Source: Membranipora membranacea
Lineage: Eukaryota; Bryozoa; Gymnolaemata; Cheilostomatida; Membraniporidae
DNA length: 64,000 nucleotides
Direction: 5' to 3'
NCBI GenBank assembly: GCA_914767715.1
Contig: OU612066.1
Location: forward strand, 30,046,283-30,110,282
The notes below the pieces were generated by a model. It searched no databases. It saw nothing but the letters and a program-made list of their open reading frames with translations, and was not told the origin of the DNA. Made by a program: the position numbers and the translations under genes. Positions within the stretch are counted from its first letter, which is position 1. Each line of letters starts with the position of its first letter. Shown here one piece after another: positions 1 through 11,049 of this stretch.

Positions 1-2090
1 AGCTCAGTGCGATAACCGCATATCAAGATTTCCAAGTTTCCTACGTCGATCACCTGTTTGTCAAGTTCTTATCAGAGTTTGTAAACAGCTTGTTCTAGTC
101 TTGCATCTCCTAGTCTTCCAGACGAAGTTTAATATATAAACAAACAAAACAAATAGTAATGGTTCAGACACGTCAACACTCATTCAGGTATGTTTGAAGA
201 GCGCTACTGTATGCAGGCATCATTGAAATTGCATAAATTGTTAATCACATTAACATTCACATCACAGTACCATTTATTGATTTCTTGAATCATGAGGAAA
301 GTTTGAATATTTTGAACCAATTATCAAGATTCAAATTATCTGAGAACTGAATTCTCAGTCTTTTAAGAATGGTCGCTGCTCCATTGGGTCTTTAATATAT
401 GTATATGATATCTTGAATTTTAATCAAACTAATGGTTATCATTTGACTGAACGGGTTTGATAGTTATTACTCCTGTGTTGTTATCTGGATGATTAGCAGT
501 TTACTTCAATATCGATAGTGAATCTAACCCAGGTATCAGGCCATCCACTGCAGTTTTTGTCCTTAAACCAGCTAGCAGGGTCTCATAATATGTCACATTG
601 AAATGTCTTCATTGTATGCGTTTGATCAACACTTTGCAGAATGTTATTCCCATCGCACTCATGCTTACATAACTTTGCGTACAACCCTCAATTGAAGTCC
701 CTTATAAAGAATCAATTGTAAAAAGAATACCGACCTCACATCTATCCCCAATGTGAGCAATCCTATTTGAAGTAGTATGTGCAACAGTTATTGTTTGAAT
801 TCAAATTCATTATGCATGTATTCAATTAAAATTCACCAAATAAAGAGAAGTACATATTATGCCGTTAATGCAGCTGAGTGTTTAGTTCATGAACTCAGTT
901 TAAAGGATTTTGATACTCAGGAGATTGCACAGCCAGAATTGAAATGGAAAACATATCATATTATATGATTATTTTTCCAAGACAAGTTATGACACTTATA
1001 TGTTTTTCTAATGTTTTTCCACAGCTAGAGCAAAACCTTTGCTAACTCAATACGAAATCAGAAAATTTTAAACAGTGCCACCACTTGTTTTGTTGGGCCA
1101 TATGCCTTAGAGAGTGTATCATCATTAATGCGCCAAGGAATTGCTCTGGAAATTGATAAAACTTCGGCTAAGCACTCATCTATTAAGAATTGGCTAAGTG
1201 CACCTTGCTTTGCAATGCAAACCTCTTTCAATCATTAGAGCTTTAAAGAGCAACTGGTTTGCGGGAAAATATATCAGTCAAATACCTCACGAAACATACA
1301 GACGTAATGTGGATGAGTTATCAAAGCCGTCGCCTGGTGATCTGACTCTTTAAGAATTATCAAGAATAGATGAATTCACAATATTGTAAAACGTCCCGGG
1401 TTTGTAATAGCGCGAGTGACAGTTTACAATACTCCACCAGATTCAATAACCATATTTAGTGTTGTGCAAAGGATATGATCACTTTCAGTTAACATCCAGA
1501 TAGCTGGTATATCATACCATGTATTTTTTCAGTGCCGTTTGATTGAATGGAATGGCAATCGCGACCATAGGCTGTCGTTTAGGGAGTTCGGTGGGATGCA
1601 AGAAACTCTGTCTCTGTTTACAGCACTTGTGCCTCATTCCACAAAGTTTTGACACTCTTTTTCAGATTCCTCATACCCTTAAACATGCAACAATGTTGTT
1701 AAATCAATAAAATAAGATCAATGTGTAGACTAATTAATGGTACTCTTCTCCCGTATCTGGGCGTTCTGGATGTCTGGACATTCCCAAACACGGCACAAAA
1801 GAGAATGTCCAGACATTGAGAATAGCAAAAAACAGAATTTCCTAGCTTCGGCCTCGCCCCCTTAATGACTGTGATCGCCATCCATAGCATCATATGGTAA
1901 TTTTCTTGCTCTCAGTTTACTGGCAGGGCAAACACCATTCCTAATATATGCATCATAATTTCAATGATGACAGGTAAAAGGTTTAGTGATGGGACAAAAG
2001 ATCACCTAAACTGACAAAAATATTGCATTTAAAAAAGGATTCATATGCTGGACCAATATTATTGGCTGCCTTATATGTCGTTGGCGCAGC
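1..2090. other. Intergenic, no gene recognised
   Basis: No supported exon, RNA gene or intact transposon was recognised. Open frames are short and lack convincing splice context. The only structure is a small perfect inverted repeat: 1770-1783 (ATGTCTGGACATTC) pairs with 1803-1816 across a 19-base loop. Confidence 0.5.
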
Positions 2091-2189
2091 TGGACCACCT
2101 TGTTCGAAAGCAATCCGACAGTTGCTGTCGATGAATTGATAATAATATCGTTTTTCCTGACTTTACCTAGACTTTTCCTAGACTTTACA

Positions 2190-2620
2190 CTTATTACCGA
2201 GAGGACCATAAAGAAAGCTCGTAGCAAATTTCACATACTTGCCAAGCTGTACCATCTAGGCATAAACGAGAAAATCATACGAACGTGTTACACATCTTTT
2301 ATAGAAAGTGTTATCAGCTACAATCTAGTGGTAGTCTTTAAATACTCAAATCAGACTCTCATCGAAGACTAAAACATCTTATCAGTACTGCAGAATACCT
2401 AGCAAGCGGTCAATCTTTTACTAATACACAAGACCTATATGCACATAAACTGAAAACCAAGAGCCTGAGAATGGTTGCTGGCAACCATTCTGATCCAGTG
2501 CTAACATTAACAACGCTTCCCATCAGGCCGTTTCAGGCAATAAAGCAACGAACACAGCTACGCTCTAATTGTTTTAGGGCCCACTCCGTCAGTTATTTGA
2601 ACACAATTTTTCGTAAATAG
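2190..2620 (+). pseudogene. Non-LTR retrotransposon (LINE) reverse-transcriptase C-terminal fragment
   Basis: A decayed C-terminal piece of a LINE ORF2. The first part (about 2196-2370) reads through TIKKARSKFH...CYTSFIESV, the region after the RT active site where the thumb starts. After a frame change, a second part (about 2372-2620) contains LRMVAGNHSDPV and ends at a stop at 2618-2620. The same layout (a conserved R-x-V-A-x-x-H-x-D-P-V stretch before the C-terminus) occurs in the LINE fragment at 41.6-42.4 kb, which supports the assignment. The RT catalytic part and endonuclease are missing, so this is a truncated dead copy. CR1/L2-like affinity is an inference. Confidence 0.6.
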
Positions 2621-2639
2621 ATTTGAAGTGTAATTTTTA

Positions 2640-5000
2640 TATACAATTTTATTCCATATATCGTTTTATATCCATATATTTTTACATTACAATAAAACTG
2701 AGCTTACTTTTAGAGAATATTTTTAGAGAGCACCCACATAAACGTTTTTATTTCTCTTCCTGAGACAATACAATACATACAAACATGATGAGTCTTTATT
2801 TGAGAAGGAGCAGCAAGCTTGAATGACACATAAGTCTGTGTTATCTCATTGAACGCAGACCTGACATCCCACTTGATCACAGACAAATAAAGGAGGGTTT
2901 CCAGTAAACTGACAAATGAGAACTTTATTAGTTATTACATCAATTTTTTATTGCCCTATTAACAACAGTAAACAATATTCAAAGTGGTCAAGAAGATTTC
3001 GAATTGTATGAGTAACTCAATTTGGTTTTAAAATCTATCAGCAAGTAATGGCTATCTATCTGTCACCATTTCTCATGGATGCAAACAACAGTTGAGCTTA
3101 ATAAACGTATGTTGAGGTGTAGCAGATGACAGATGAGCAAAATCAAACTGTTGTTACACGTGCACATTAGATGTTTTGTTACTTGTTATGTCTTGCCCAT
3201 TAACAAAGTTCTATGGTTCATTACAAGATTCACAGAATTTCATCGGAACAAGAAAACAAACTGTGCTGGTCAAAACTATAAATAACAGGTTATATTATTA
3301 GCTTTTCTTCACAAGATTATCACGCTGAAACATTACGGATATCTACTGTATTACAATTATAATATAACACAAATTAATGACCGATTATTTCAATTTCATT
3401 TAACTCTTGATTAACATTAGCAGTGAAACTGAGTTTAACATATCTCCCAACTATCGGCTGAAAACAGTTCATTCTTTCGGAGTTAAATATCTCTCCTTCT
3501 CTTAGGGCACAGTGGTTATAGCTTGTTGGTTAATCTGCTGATGCTATCTCTATCAGCATGTCTTTGCACCTCTCACCACCTGACAATGATAGTAGTGTTC
3601 AAAATGAAACATCAGCCAGGCCATTTACTTGTTGAGATATCAATATGCAAATTTCATTAATGTATAGGGTGTCACACTTTGCACCAACTGCAAACGCTTC
3701 TGCTCGAAAACCACCGTGACACTTTGAGCTGATCAGTTTTTCTTCAAAGCCGGCTCATTTCAATCTGATTTACTGGAATGTTTATAATCATTTTACATCA
3801 TTCAGGTTCAATTCAGTTTCCCAAAGTAATTTGTCATCATCATACGATCAACCATTTGAAGCAGATAAAATGTGAAAAAAAACAGTGGATGAGCTTTAAC
3901 ACAATAGGAAGACAACACGCTGTTTAAGAACAAAGGTTCCTCAACCAACCATTATTTTGGCTTTCCAAATGTTTACCACAGGTTTATTATATTATTATTT
4001 AGTTATATTATACTCTAACCATTGATTCATTGATTGATGGTAAACACACAGTATGGCTATTTGTGGAGAAATCACATCAGTGAATAAGCTTTGTGTCAGT
4101 GATTCAGGCAGCTTTAACCTTGTGCATTGACTATCGTCCCTGTAACCTGTTTCCAGCATTCTAACATAAATTCCCATAAATGATTGTTCATGGTCAGATA
4201 TGTTCCCCTGTTCCTATTTATATCAATGATTCTAATCTACCCCATTTTTCATTCTTGTCATGTTTTCATTCCGTGCTAACTTACAAATCCACCACATTTT
4301 TCACAATTGACTCACTTTCCTGCCATCGGGTGAAAAATTTAACAGCTCACATTCAATGATCTGATTCCGAGTCTATTACCAGTCAAGGGTTGGGTAGTTC
4401 AAGTGCAATGAGTGATTGTAACTCATGATCACTGAGATCACTATGATAAAATCCAGCGCCATTAGTGTCCACATATTCGTCACTGTTGTTGGTTGGCTTG
4501 CCTTCAAAATTAATGTAAAAATAATCACGATGTTGTAGCTGTACTTCTGTGAGCAAATAGATAAATATTCATATAACTATGCAGCTTTTTTTGAGAAAAA
4601 AATATCTCATTATTCACCCGAAATGATCACCGGGTACCATGGCCGAGAAAGCCGGATAAAATTAAAATTATCTGGAGTGAATTTAATGATAAAAGGTATA
4701 GCAATTACAGCAATGCTGTAAATGCACCTATACATTTATATCTTGTGTGCCTATGCCATATTCCTGTTGACCACTCAGCTACTGAGAAACGCCAATATAG
4801 AGAAGTTTGCTGCACAGTATAAAGGTTTGATGAAAATATTGATGCAAATCAGACATTAATGATCATTGTACTCTAAGGACCCAGATGGAGTTGTTAATAT
4901 GGGGTAGTTGATGTCAATTTACCTGGTATGAGAGATATGCAGATGCAGAAAAGTTTGATTAAATTCAATGTACTGTTAAAATCCATTCAGGCCTTTTCAA
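2640..5000. other. Intergenic, no gene recognised
   Basis: A+T-rich sequence with no supported exon. About 3505-3600 has a faint tRNA-derived SINE look (a TGGTTA-type box), too weak to annotate. Confidence 0.4.
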
Positions 5001-5783
5001 ATTGAATTCACAGGAGACAGCTTTTATTTTATATAGCTTTCCGGGCCACGGTAACCAGTTGTTGAGCAAACTGTCCGAGGATCAAATTTTCATATGGCTA
5101 GTGAGGCTGCTGCACTGGTATTTGCCAGGAGAGATACACCCAAGAATGCTGGGAGGGTGGGAAAACCATGGAAGCTACACCTGTAAATCTCCTGGCAGCG
5201 AATGGCTGACCATATGAAGGGAATCAATCAATATTTCTTACATACATTTAAACAAAGCTCTTCACAGTTGAACTGCCTGTGCTTACCTCTTGCGAGTGTG
5301 CTCTTGGGAAGTTTGCTTGTTGCACGAAAGACAGTAGTATAAATTCGGCTCACCACTAAATGAAATGAAAAGAGTGCACATGTACACTATTATTCCTACC
5401 AGCAACCCCAGGAATAAGGTAGCATAAACAATAGACTCTCTCTTTTTTTGGAATCGGGTAATGTGAATTTGATTTTTAGATACAGTGCATTAAATCTTCT
5501 CAGGGGACTGTTTAGCTCCATGATCTGCTTGCAAGGGAGAAGTACCATAAAATAATTGAATTTGAATGTTTTTTTTTTCAAGATGCTCTCTTTCTGAAGG
5601 AGGAGTTAACCTTGCAGCTTCGTTAATTACAACGGGGAAAACTAATATATGCATTGTTATACCACATTCATTTCCTACATTTTTCATGAGGGTTGGGTAG
5701 CTGAGGAGTAACATTGGTATAAATGGAGTGGACTGGGTTATGGATTATAATCATCAATCGGTTCTGATTTCCATCAACTGCTC

Positions 5784-5954
5784 ACCTTCAGTGGGGGAGC
5801 TGTGACAGACACTCAGTAAACAGATGCCTTCCTCCTTGTTATGAGAGAGCTGGTAACATCCAGGGATGATGAGGCATTGATGGGCACAGGCACTAAGTGC
5901 AGAGGCTTCAATGGCAGTGTTGAATGTGACCAGACTCTCATTCGAATGTTTCAT
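5784..5954 (-). CDS. Candidate exon with a PAN/apple-like cysteine pattern
   Basis: The minus strand encodes FEEMKHSNESLVT followed by a cysteine pattern SACAHQC...PGCYQL...GICLLSVC. This resembles the PAN/apple fold: an early C-x3-C helix pair, a hydrophobic C-Y-x-L strand, then a short variable loop and C-x-L. The frame meets a good splice donor (GAAG/GTGAGC) at about 5783. The upstream acceptor is not clear, and a stop lies a few codons before FEEM. PAN domains bind carbohydrate or protein in secreted and surface proteins. No neighbouring exon was joined, so this may be part of a larger minus-strand gene or a relic. The domain call rests on pattern only. Confidence 0.25.
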
Positions 5955-7044
5955 CTCTTCGAAAAGTTCTCACATCCCTTCGCATGTATATGCATAGCTC
6001 ATCAGTACTGAAAATATGAAATAGGAAACATAAAAAAAATTTTCACCTGCTTTGGGGTTTTTGCAATCAATATCCAACTTTTCCATATTCATATTTTAAT
6101 AAAAACATTTGGTTTATCTTTCTTTTTCACTCCAATCATGTTACATCATGAAATCAAATTTTTGCTAACATATTCTTATTCAATCTCTAGATAGGTTCTC
6201 AGTGGTACATTTTTTGTAGATATAAGCATCGGACATTAAAAGTTCACTTAGAAGTTTTGTCTGGAAAATATTGATTTTAAGGTTGTTTCCCTTCACAGAT
6301 GAAAATCATCACTGAAACAGTTATTTATTAGATTTCAAATTATTATTAAAAACAGGAGGTTATGACAATATATACCAGCTGCGATATTAAATTGCTGAGC
6401 TCATCATAAATTTTTTTTCAAAAGCTTGAACTCATTTCACAAATAATTGAAATAACGCTCTTCAAGCAGTTTTTGATAATGCAGGGTTAACAAAGATAAA
6501 TAATAAAGACAGGCTTCGGCATGATGGTCCCAACTCCCAAGAGAGCGCTCAACTCAGTTCAACAGCTCATAGGTGCACTCCTCTCAAAAGGTCAATGAGG
6601 TTAGTAATAATGTTAAAATTGCATCATGGTTGCTGATAATACATAGAAGTCAGCCCAATGAATACATTATAAAAGAAGCCAGCAGCACAGCTTTGTTGTA
6701 AGGAGACTCAAACTAGGTTACCTTGACAGATTTGAATATCCATAATGTTCAAAGGTAGATGGTCAACCAACCCAACAAGGTGAAGATTTCAAGATTATTT
6801 CGTTGTTGTTGAGATTTAGCAGTTTTATTTTGACATAATAGTGAATTGCTAATGATTGTGTATGAAAAATCATGAATAGCACTAATCAACTTGATATACC
6901 CTGGACTAGACTGGACGGTATCTGAACCTCTGCAAAAACTTCACTCTCCATACACACAGTTAGCACCACTCACTAGCAAATCTAAGTCCAGCCGGACAAT
7001 TACTACCAAAAACAACAACAACTGTGAATATTCGACCTAGGTGT

Positions 7045-7440
7045 TTTCTAGAAGGCCCTCAAACCACTGCTGCCACACAGCCAAATGTGTGCTTATAGAA
7101 TTCTGTGTAGCTCAAAACTTATAAAATGAGGCTGCAATCTCAGCATCGTCACCTAATGAGCAAATAATTTGCACAAACTGATTGTCAAAATTAGGGTATG
7201 AAATTTATTATCTACCGCATCAGGTGACGTAGTTACCTTCTTACTAGTGCACACTGTACACATTATTAGCTGGTGCGTAGATTTCATGCCCTGATTTTGA
7301 AGATCAGTTTGTGCAAATTATTTGTCCATTATGTGACAATTATGAGATTTAAGTCTCAATTAATTATCTTGGAGCTATGCAGAATTCAATGAGCAAAAAT
7401 TTGCATGAGTGGCAGCAGTGGTTTAAGGAGTTTTTCTAAA
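7045..7440. mobile_element. Palindromic (fold-back) MITE with arms of about 180 bp
   Basis: The left arm (from about 7050, containing AAACCACTGCTGCCAC) is the imperfect reverse complement of the right arm ending about 7435. Inner parts (AAATAATTTGCACAAACTGAT and its complement) also pair across a loop at about 7210-7260. It is a non-coding fold-back element. Related but decayed sequence, with TAATTTGCACACTGAT and TTAGGGTATGAAA, lies at about 27010-27240 and 40870-41110 in the duplicated units, so it belongs to a local repeat family. Confidence 0.6.
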
Positions 7441-7869
7441 AAATGACGGATGACTTATAGCTTGATTCCTACAAACCAACATGGTGAGTTTTTGTTCAGA
7501 AAGGCGCTTATTTTGATAACGCAGTGCAAAGGGTTTAAAGTCTTATTGTGTGCTAAACGAACTTGATCATAACTTACCAGTCTGTGATATGTTAAACAGT
7601 ATCTCAATGCCTTATATTATCAGCTTGACAACCTGGGACAAGCTCGCAACTTGAATAATTTTAAGTTACATTTTACACATAATTTCACTAACCTGTTAAT
7701 ATTACGTTGCCAAAAGCTCTCTGAGAAAGCAGCATATTGAGATTTTCAGACTTCCGATATCGGTGTCTCCTCCTCTAATATTTTGTGAACTCAAATCAGT
7801 GGGTGAGCATCCGGTCAATAGTTGAATCTCTAACACAGACATTAAAATTTCTGACAAACCTCACTGCGC

Positions 7870-8144
7870 CATGTAGTGAATAGTGATGGTCCCATAACAT
7901 TCAGCCAGGCATAATATATGAGTGCTTCTGTATTCATCGTTAGAACATGATTCAATTGTTACTCCCTTCACAATGCAGTGTTTTTTTTCATCATGATCCT
8001 TTTGTAAAACTTGAAAACTGAATTGAAAATTATCAGAAGCAGAAGCACACTGCACACGTTTCCAGATTTCTGATGCTATATGCTTCTTCCTCAAATATTT
8101 AGTCACCCTATATGAGTTTGTATGTGTTGTGTTCTCATATTGCA
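7870..8144 (-). CDS. Candidate exon with a C-terminal cystine-knot-like cysteine pattern
   Basis: A 94-codon open stretch is preceded directly by an acceptor-like TTTTCATTAG and followed by a donor-like GTGAGG (GCA/GTGAGG). Its C-terminal half reads C-x9-C-x11-C-x3-C, with the last pair as CLAEC. This is close to the C-x-G-x-C core of cystine-knot (CTCK/DAN/glycoprotein-hormone) domains, with Ala in place of Gly. Such domains act in secreted ligands, antagonists and mucin-like proteins. The N-terminal half (RVTKYLRKKHIASEIW) is unrecognised. No signal peptide is visible, so the exon would be internal. It may belong with the PAN-like exon 2 kb away on the same strand, but linkage is not shown. 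Confidence 0.25.
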
Positions 8145-8339
8145 TCTAATGAAAATTATCATTCAGACAAAGCTTAATCTCATATAACAGATAAAAGTAA
8201 AGAAAAAAATAGTAATACACCAAATGTATGCACTCGAATCTCTATTTAAAACTTGATGAACCGAATATATACATCAAGCCAGGTCTGTTTGGATCAGGAC
8301 CATTAAAACAGAAGGCCTACTATGAGCTTGCATGAAGTA

Positions 8340-8960
8340 TAAATATCCCTCTCTGACTCTTTGAATTTGTCTGTATGCAAAGCACCGCCGACATGGCCAA
8401 ACGGCCACTTTTTCAAGCGAGCCCGCCATGCCTTTTCGAGCAGTCCGTCCGATGCTGCAAAGCACCGAGCGAGCACGCCACCGACTGTCCCTACCAACTG
8501 TGTCGGTGGAGCGTGTGCATCATGTGCCAGCAGGCTGTTTTCACGGGTGGCGCATCGGGTGCTACTCCGAGTCACAAAGTGGCAACCATAACCGAAGGCA
8601 GGAAACAGTAGGCAACCGGGCGAGATGGACAAGGTAGAAAAGGATTTTTTCAGGCACACCCGCATTGTCTCCTCAGCACCTACGGTGACAGCCTGACAAA
8701 AGCGAATCTCAAGGTAGAACAGGCAAAATTCTGGCAAACTTACTCTGGCTTCTCGACAGCTACAGTGGTTGCCAAGCAGACAGCGGTCTGGACTCGTCGG
8801 GCAGACTACAGCAAAAAGTCCCATCTTTTGCCAAACACTCGCCCGCGGGCGCCCTACCATCGCTCCTAGACGCAGTCTGAGCGCTGCATTGCAATTGTCT
8901 CCGCAAGGCTGTCTCCACAAGGCTGTCTCTGCAAGGCTGTCTTAGCGCGACGCTCAGCTG
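8340..8960. other. G+C-rich island of unknown origin
   Basis: This block of about 600 bp is much richer in G+C than its surroundings and is open in several overlapping frames, including a 205-codon minus-strand frame at 8303-8920. The long frames are largely explained by the low stop density of G+C-rich DNA. No domain was recognised in any frame. It ends in about three tandem 15-bp units (CAAGGCTGTCTCC-type) at 8902-8942. It may be an old transposon or transferred fragment. Its boundaries are compositional, with no terminal repeats found. Confidence 0.35.
8902..8942. repeat. Short tandem repeat, about 15 bp x 3
   Basis: Three near-identical units of CAAGGCTGTCTCC-type lie in direct tandem at the end of the G+C-rich island. 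Confidence 0.6.
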
Positions 8961-9565
8961 AAAAAAAAATTTAGCTTGTAAAATTTTTGAGCCAATTGAT
9001 TTCCAACATAAATACGTAAAACCAGTGATAAAATCTGTGTGAAGGTCGTGGGCAGTTGCTTTGAGTAAATTACATAAACTAAAAACAAAGATTATGAGTA
9101 TGACAGCAGCAGGCTACACACTGGCATCGTTCAAATTTATGACGATATAAATTTCTCCTAATTTCCAAAATAGGATTTTATTGGTTGAGGTTTGTGGTTT
9201 GCGCTCACCTCTGTTGATAAGATTGGCAAAATTTTCTTCATTACACCAGTACAGGGAATGCAATCACAGTATACAGGATGTCAACTTGAAGTTCGTTTAG
9301 GTTCGTCTGAATTTAGATATGAAAGTAGGTTATCTGTGTTGCAGCGCTCGCTTCTACAATCTTGAAATGTCTATACTTGTTTGCATGTGTGCATCATCAA
9401 AAACCAAGTACGTGCATCTGTAAATAGTTAAAGTTCTGAGAATATGTTATACGCAAGAAAATTTATATCATAGAAAATATAAGAGATATCCCATTTATCT
9501 TTAGACCTAACATACCCATAGTGTTGTAATTGGTATAATTTCACAGTTCATGATATGATTGTGCC

Positions 9566-9979
9566 CAGGGGCGAATATTCTAAAAAATTTCACTCACTAA
9601 CTTTTTAGAGATGAGCATAATCATCGGGCGCAGCCCGATCCACACGCCGTAGGCGTGGCGGGGAGGGTGTGGGAGGGGCGCTTAAGCGGCCTCCCACCAC
9701 GGAAATTTTTGTATATCAATAGCAAAATAGTGCAAGCAGAGAGGTATTTCAATAGCTCGCTGAGCTGTTGAGTACTTTCAGAAAACAACTCAATAGCAGT
9801 AGAAGATTACGGTAAAAATGCTCAAGTTATAAAGCACCCATTTGAAAAAAATCTGACCTTGATGGGATTCTAACCCACACATTCTTAATAAACAGTGATG
9901 ACAAGGCAGACGCTCTACATCTGAGCTATTCAGCCATTCACGGAAATCTGTGGTCCGTGATTGATAGTATCCGCCACTG
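9566..9979 (-). mobile_element. hAT-type MITE carrying a tRNA-like Pol III region (copy 1)
   Basis: A 414-bp non-autonomous element flanked by a perfect 8-bp target duplication ATTGTGCC (9558-9565 and 9980-9987). The ends are imperfect inverted repeats, CAGGGGCGAATATT at the left and CGCCACTG at the right. An 8-bp duplication with CAG-x-GGCG ends is typical of the hAT superfamily. Read on the minus strand, it contains a tRNA-like stretch with an A box TAGCTCAGATGTAGAGCG and a B box GGTTAGAATCC (one substitution from GGTTCGAATCC). A G+C-rich internal palindrome follows (GGGAGGGGCGCTTAAGCG). A second copy at 34983-35398 confirms both ends. Confidence 0.85.
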
Positions 9980-10637
9980 ATTGTGCCATATCAGGCTAGG
10001 GCTTACCATAACTAGATAGACATGTGAAACAGATTGAATCTTCACTTCGTAACAAGTGCAGACGCAATTATGAAGATGGTGCCTGTGAATGCAATTTTCT
10101 CTGATCTAGGGAATAATGTTGGTCCAAAGATATGCCTCCAGAACCAATGATGGGATCTCCAGTAGAGATAACAGTTCACTTTATGTGTTCAATTCTGTTG
10201 CACAGTCACTAGAGGTTTTAAAGTAGTGTGCAGAAGTTAAAACACTGGTTGGATTAAATTCAGGTGAGCAGAATAATATTAGCTTTTAAAGTGACAACAT
10301 TGAATTATACTAGAAATACCGCAGGATTAAATGCCCCAAAACTTCAGAAGCATGGAAAACAGAATGCACTGTGTTAGACAATGGTTGAATTCACTCTCCA
10401 GGAAAAATAAAGGCTTTTGCAGCAAGGAGTAAACTCCTGCTTGCAGGTCCCAGGGGCAATGGCACAAATCCTCCTCTTTCTTCCTTTTCTCTTGATTCTC
10501 CCTGCCTACTGTGCTTCTTTGCAGCAGGTATAAGGGAGTCGTATTGACAGGCTTGTCAAGACAGCATTGTTGTAGTGTTTCATGTATTTTTACATGGTAG
10601 GTCTTATAAACCTCTGTTAGTGAACATTACTATTTCT

Positions 10638-11012
10638 TCAGCATGTCTGCATTTGTGTTACGTGATAACGATGAATTATATATTCTGCTTTCATATGAGG
10701 GCTTTTGAAAACTCTGTTGAGCAACCATGCATATCTATAAGTTCTGATTGATATGATTGATAAGATTTTCGATGAAGTAAGTGCAAGGTTAGCTGCATTC
10801 CTGACTAAGCTCGCAGGAATGATCGAGCTAGCTTGTGCAATCAACCTTGCCATAAAAGAAACATCATTAATATTTTGAAGAAAAAGTTGTCTCCACTTGA
10901 TAACTTGGAGCCAATAAACCTCACTTGGCATTTGTTTGCCAGTGTGGCTAGTTTGATTGTTATATAATTCAACCCGGAGACTTTCCAGACTCTGCTTTAC
11001 TATGTTTCTCAC
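10638..11012 (-). other. Unrecognised 124-codon open frame
   Basis: The longest open frame in this part of the window outside the G+C-rich block. It is fairly hydrophilic with no signal peptide, cysteine pattern or motif that I recognise, and no clear splice context. It could be a single exon, a relic or chance. Confidence 0.12.
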
Positions 11013-11049
11013 CGTACATAACTACTACTATAATTCTCACAATACTATT

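Noticed and set aside
1080-1370. Possible exon or transposase fragment (SNWFAGKYISQIPHETYRRN)
   Set aside because: The open stretch is short, with stops on both sides and no splice sites or known motif.
5002-5217. 71-codon plus-strand frame with a lectin-like look
   Set aside because: The few matching residues (Trp, Gly, Cys) do not form a C-type lectin pattern and no flanking exon was found.
8303-8920. A 205-codon minus-strand frame as a gene
   Set aside because: It lies in a G+C-rich block where stops are rare, several overlapping frames are equally open, and no domain or splice context was recognised.
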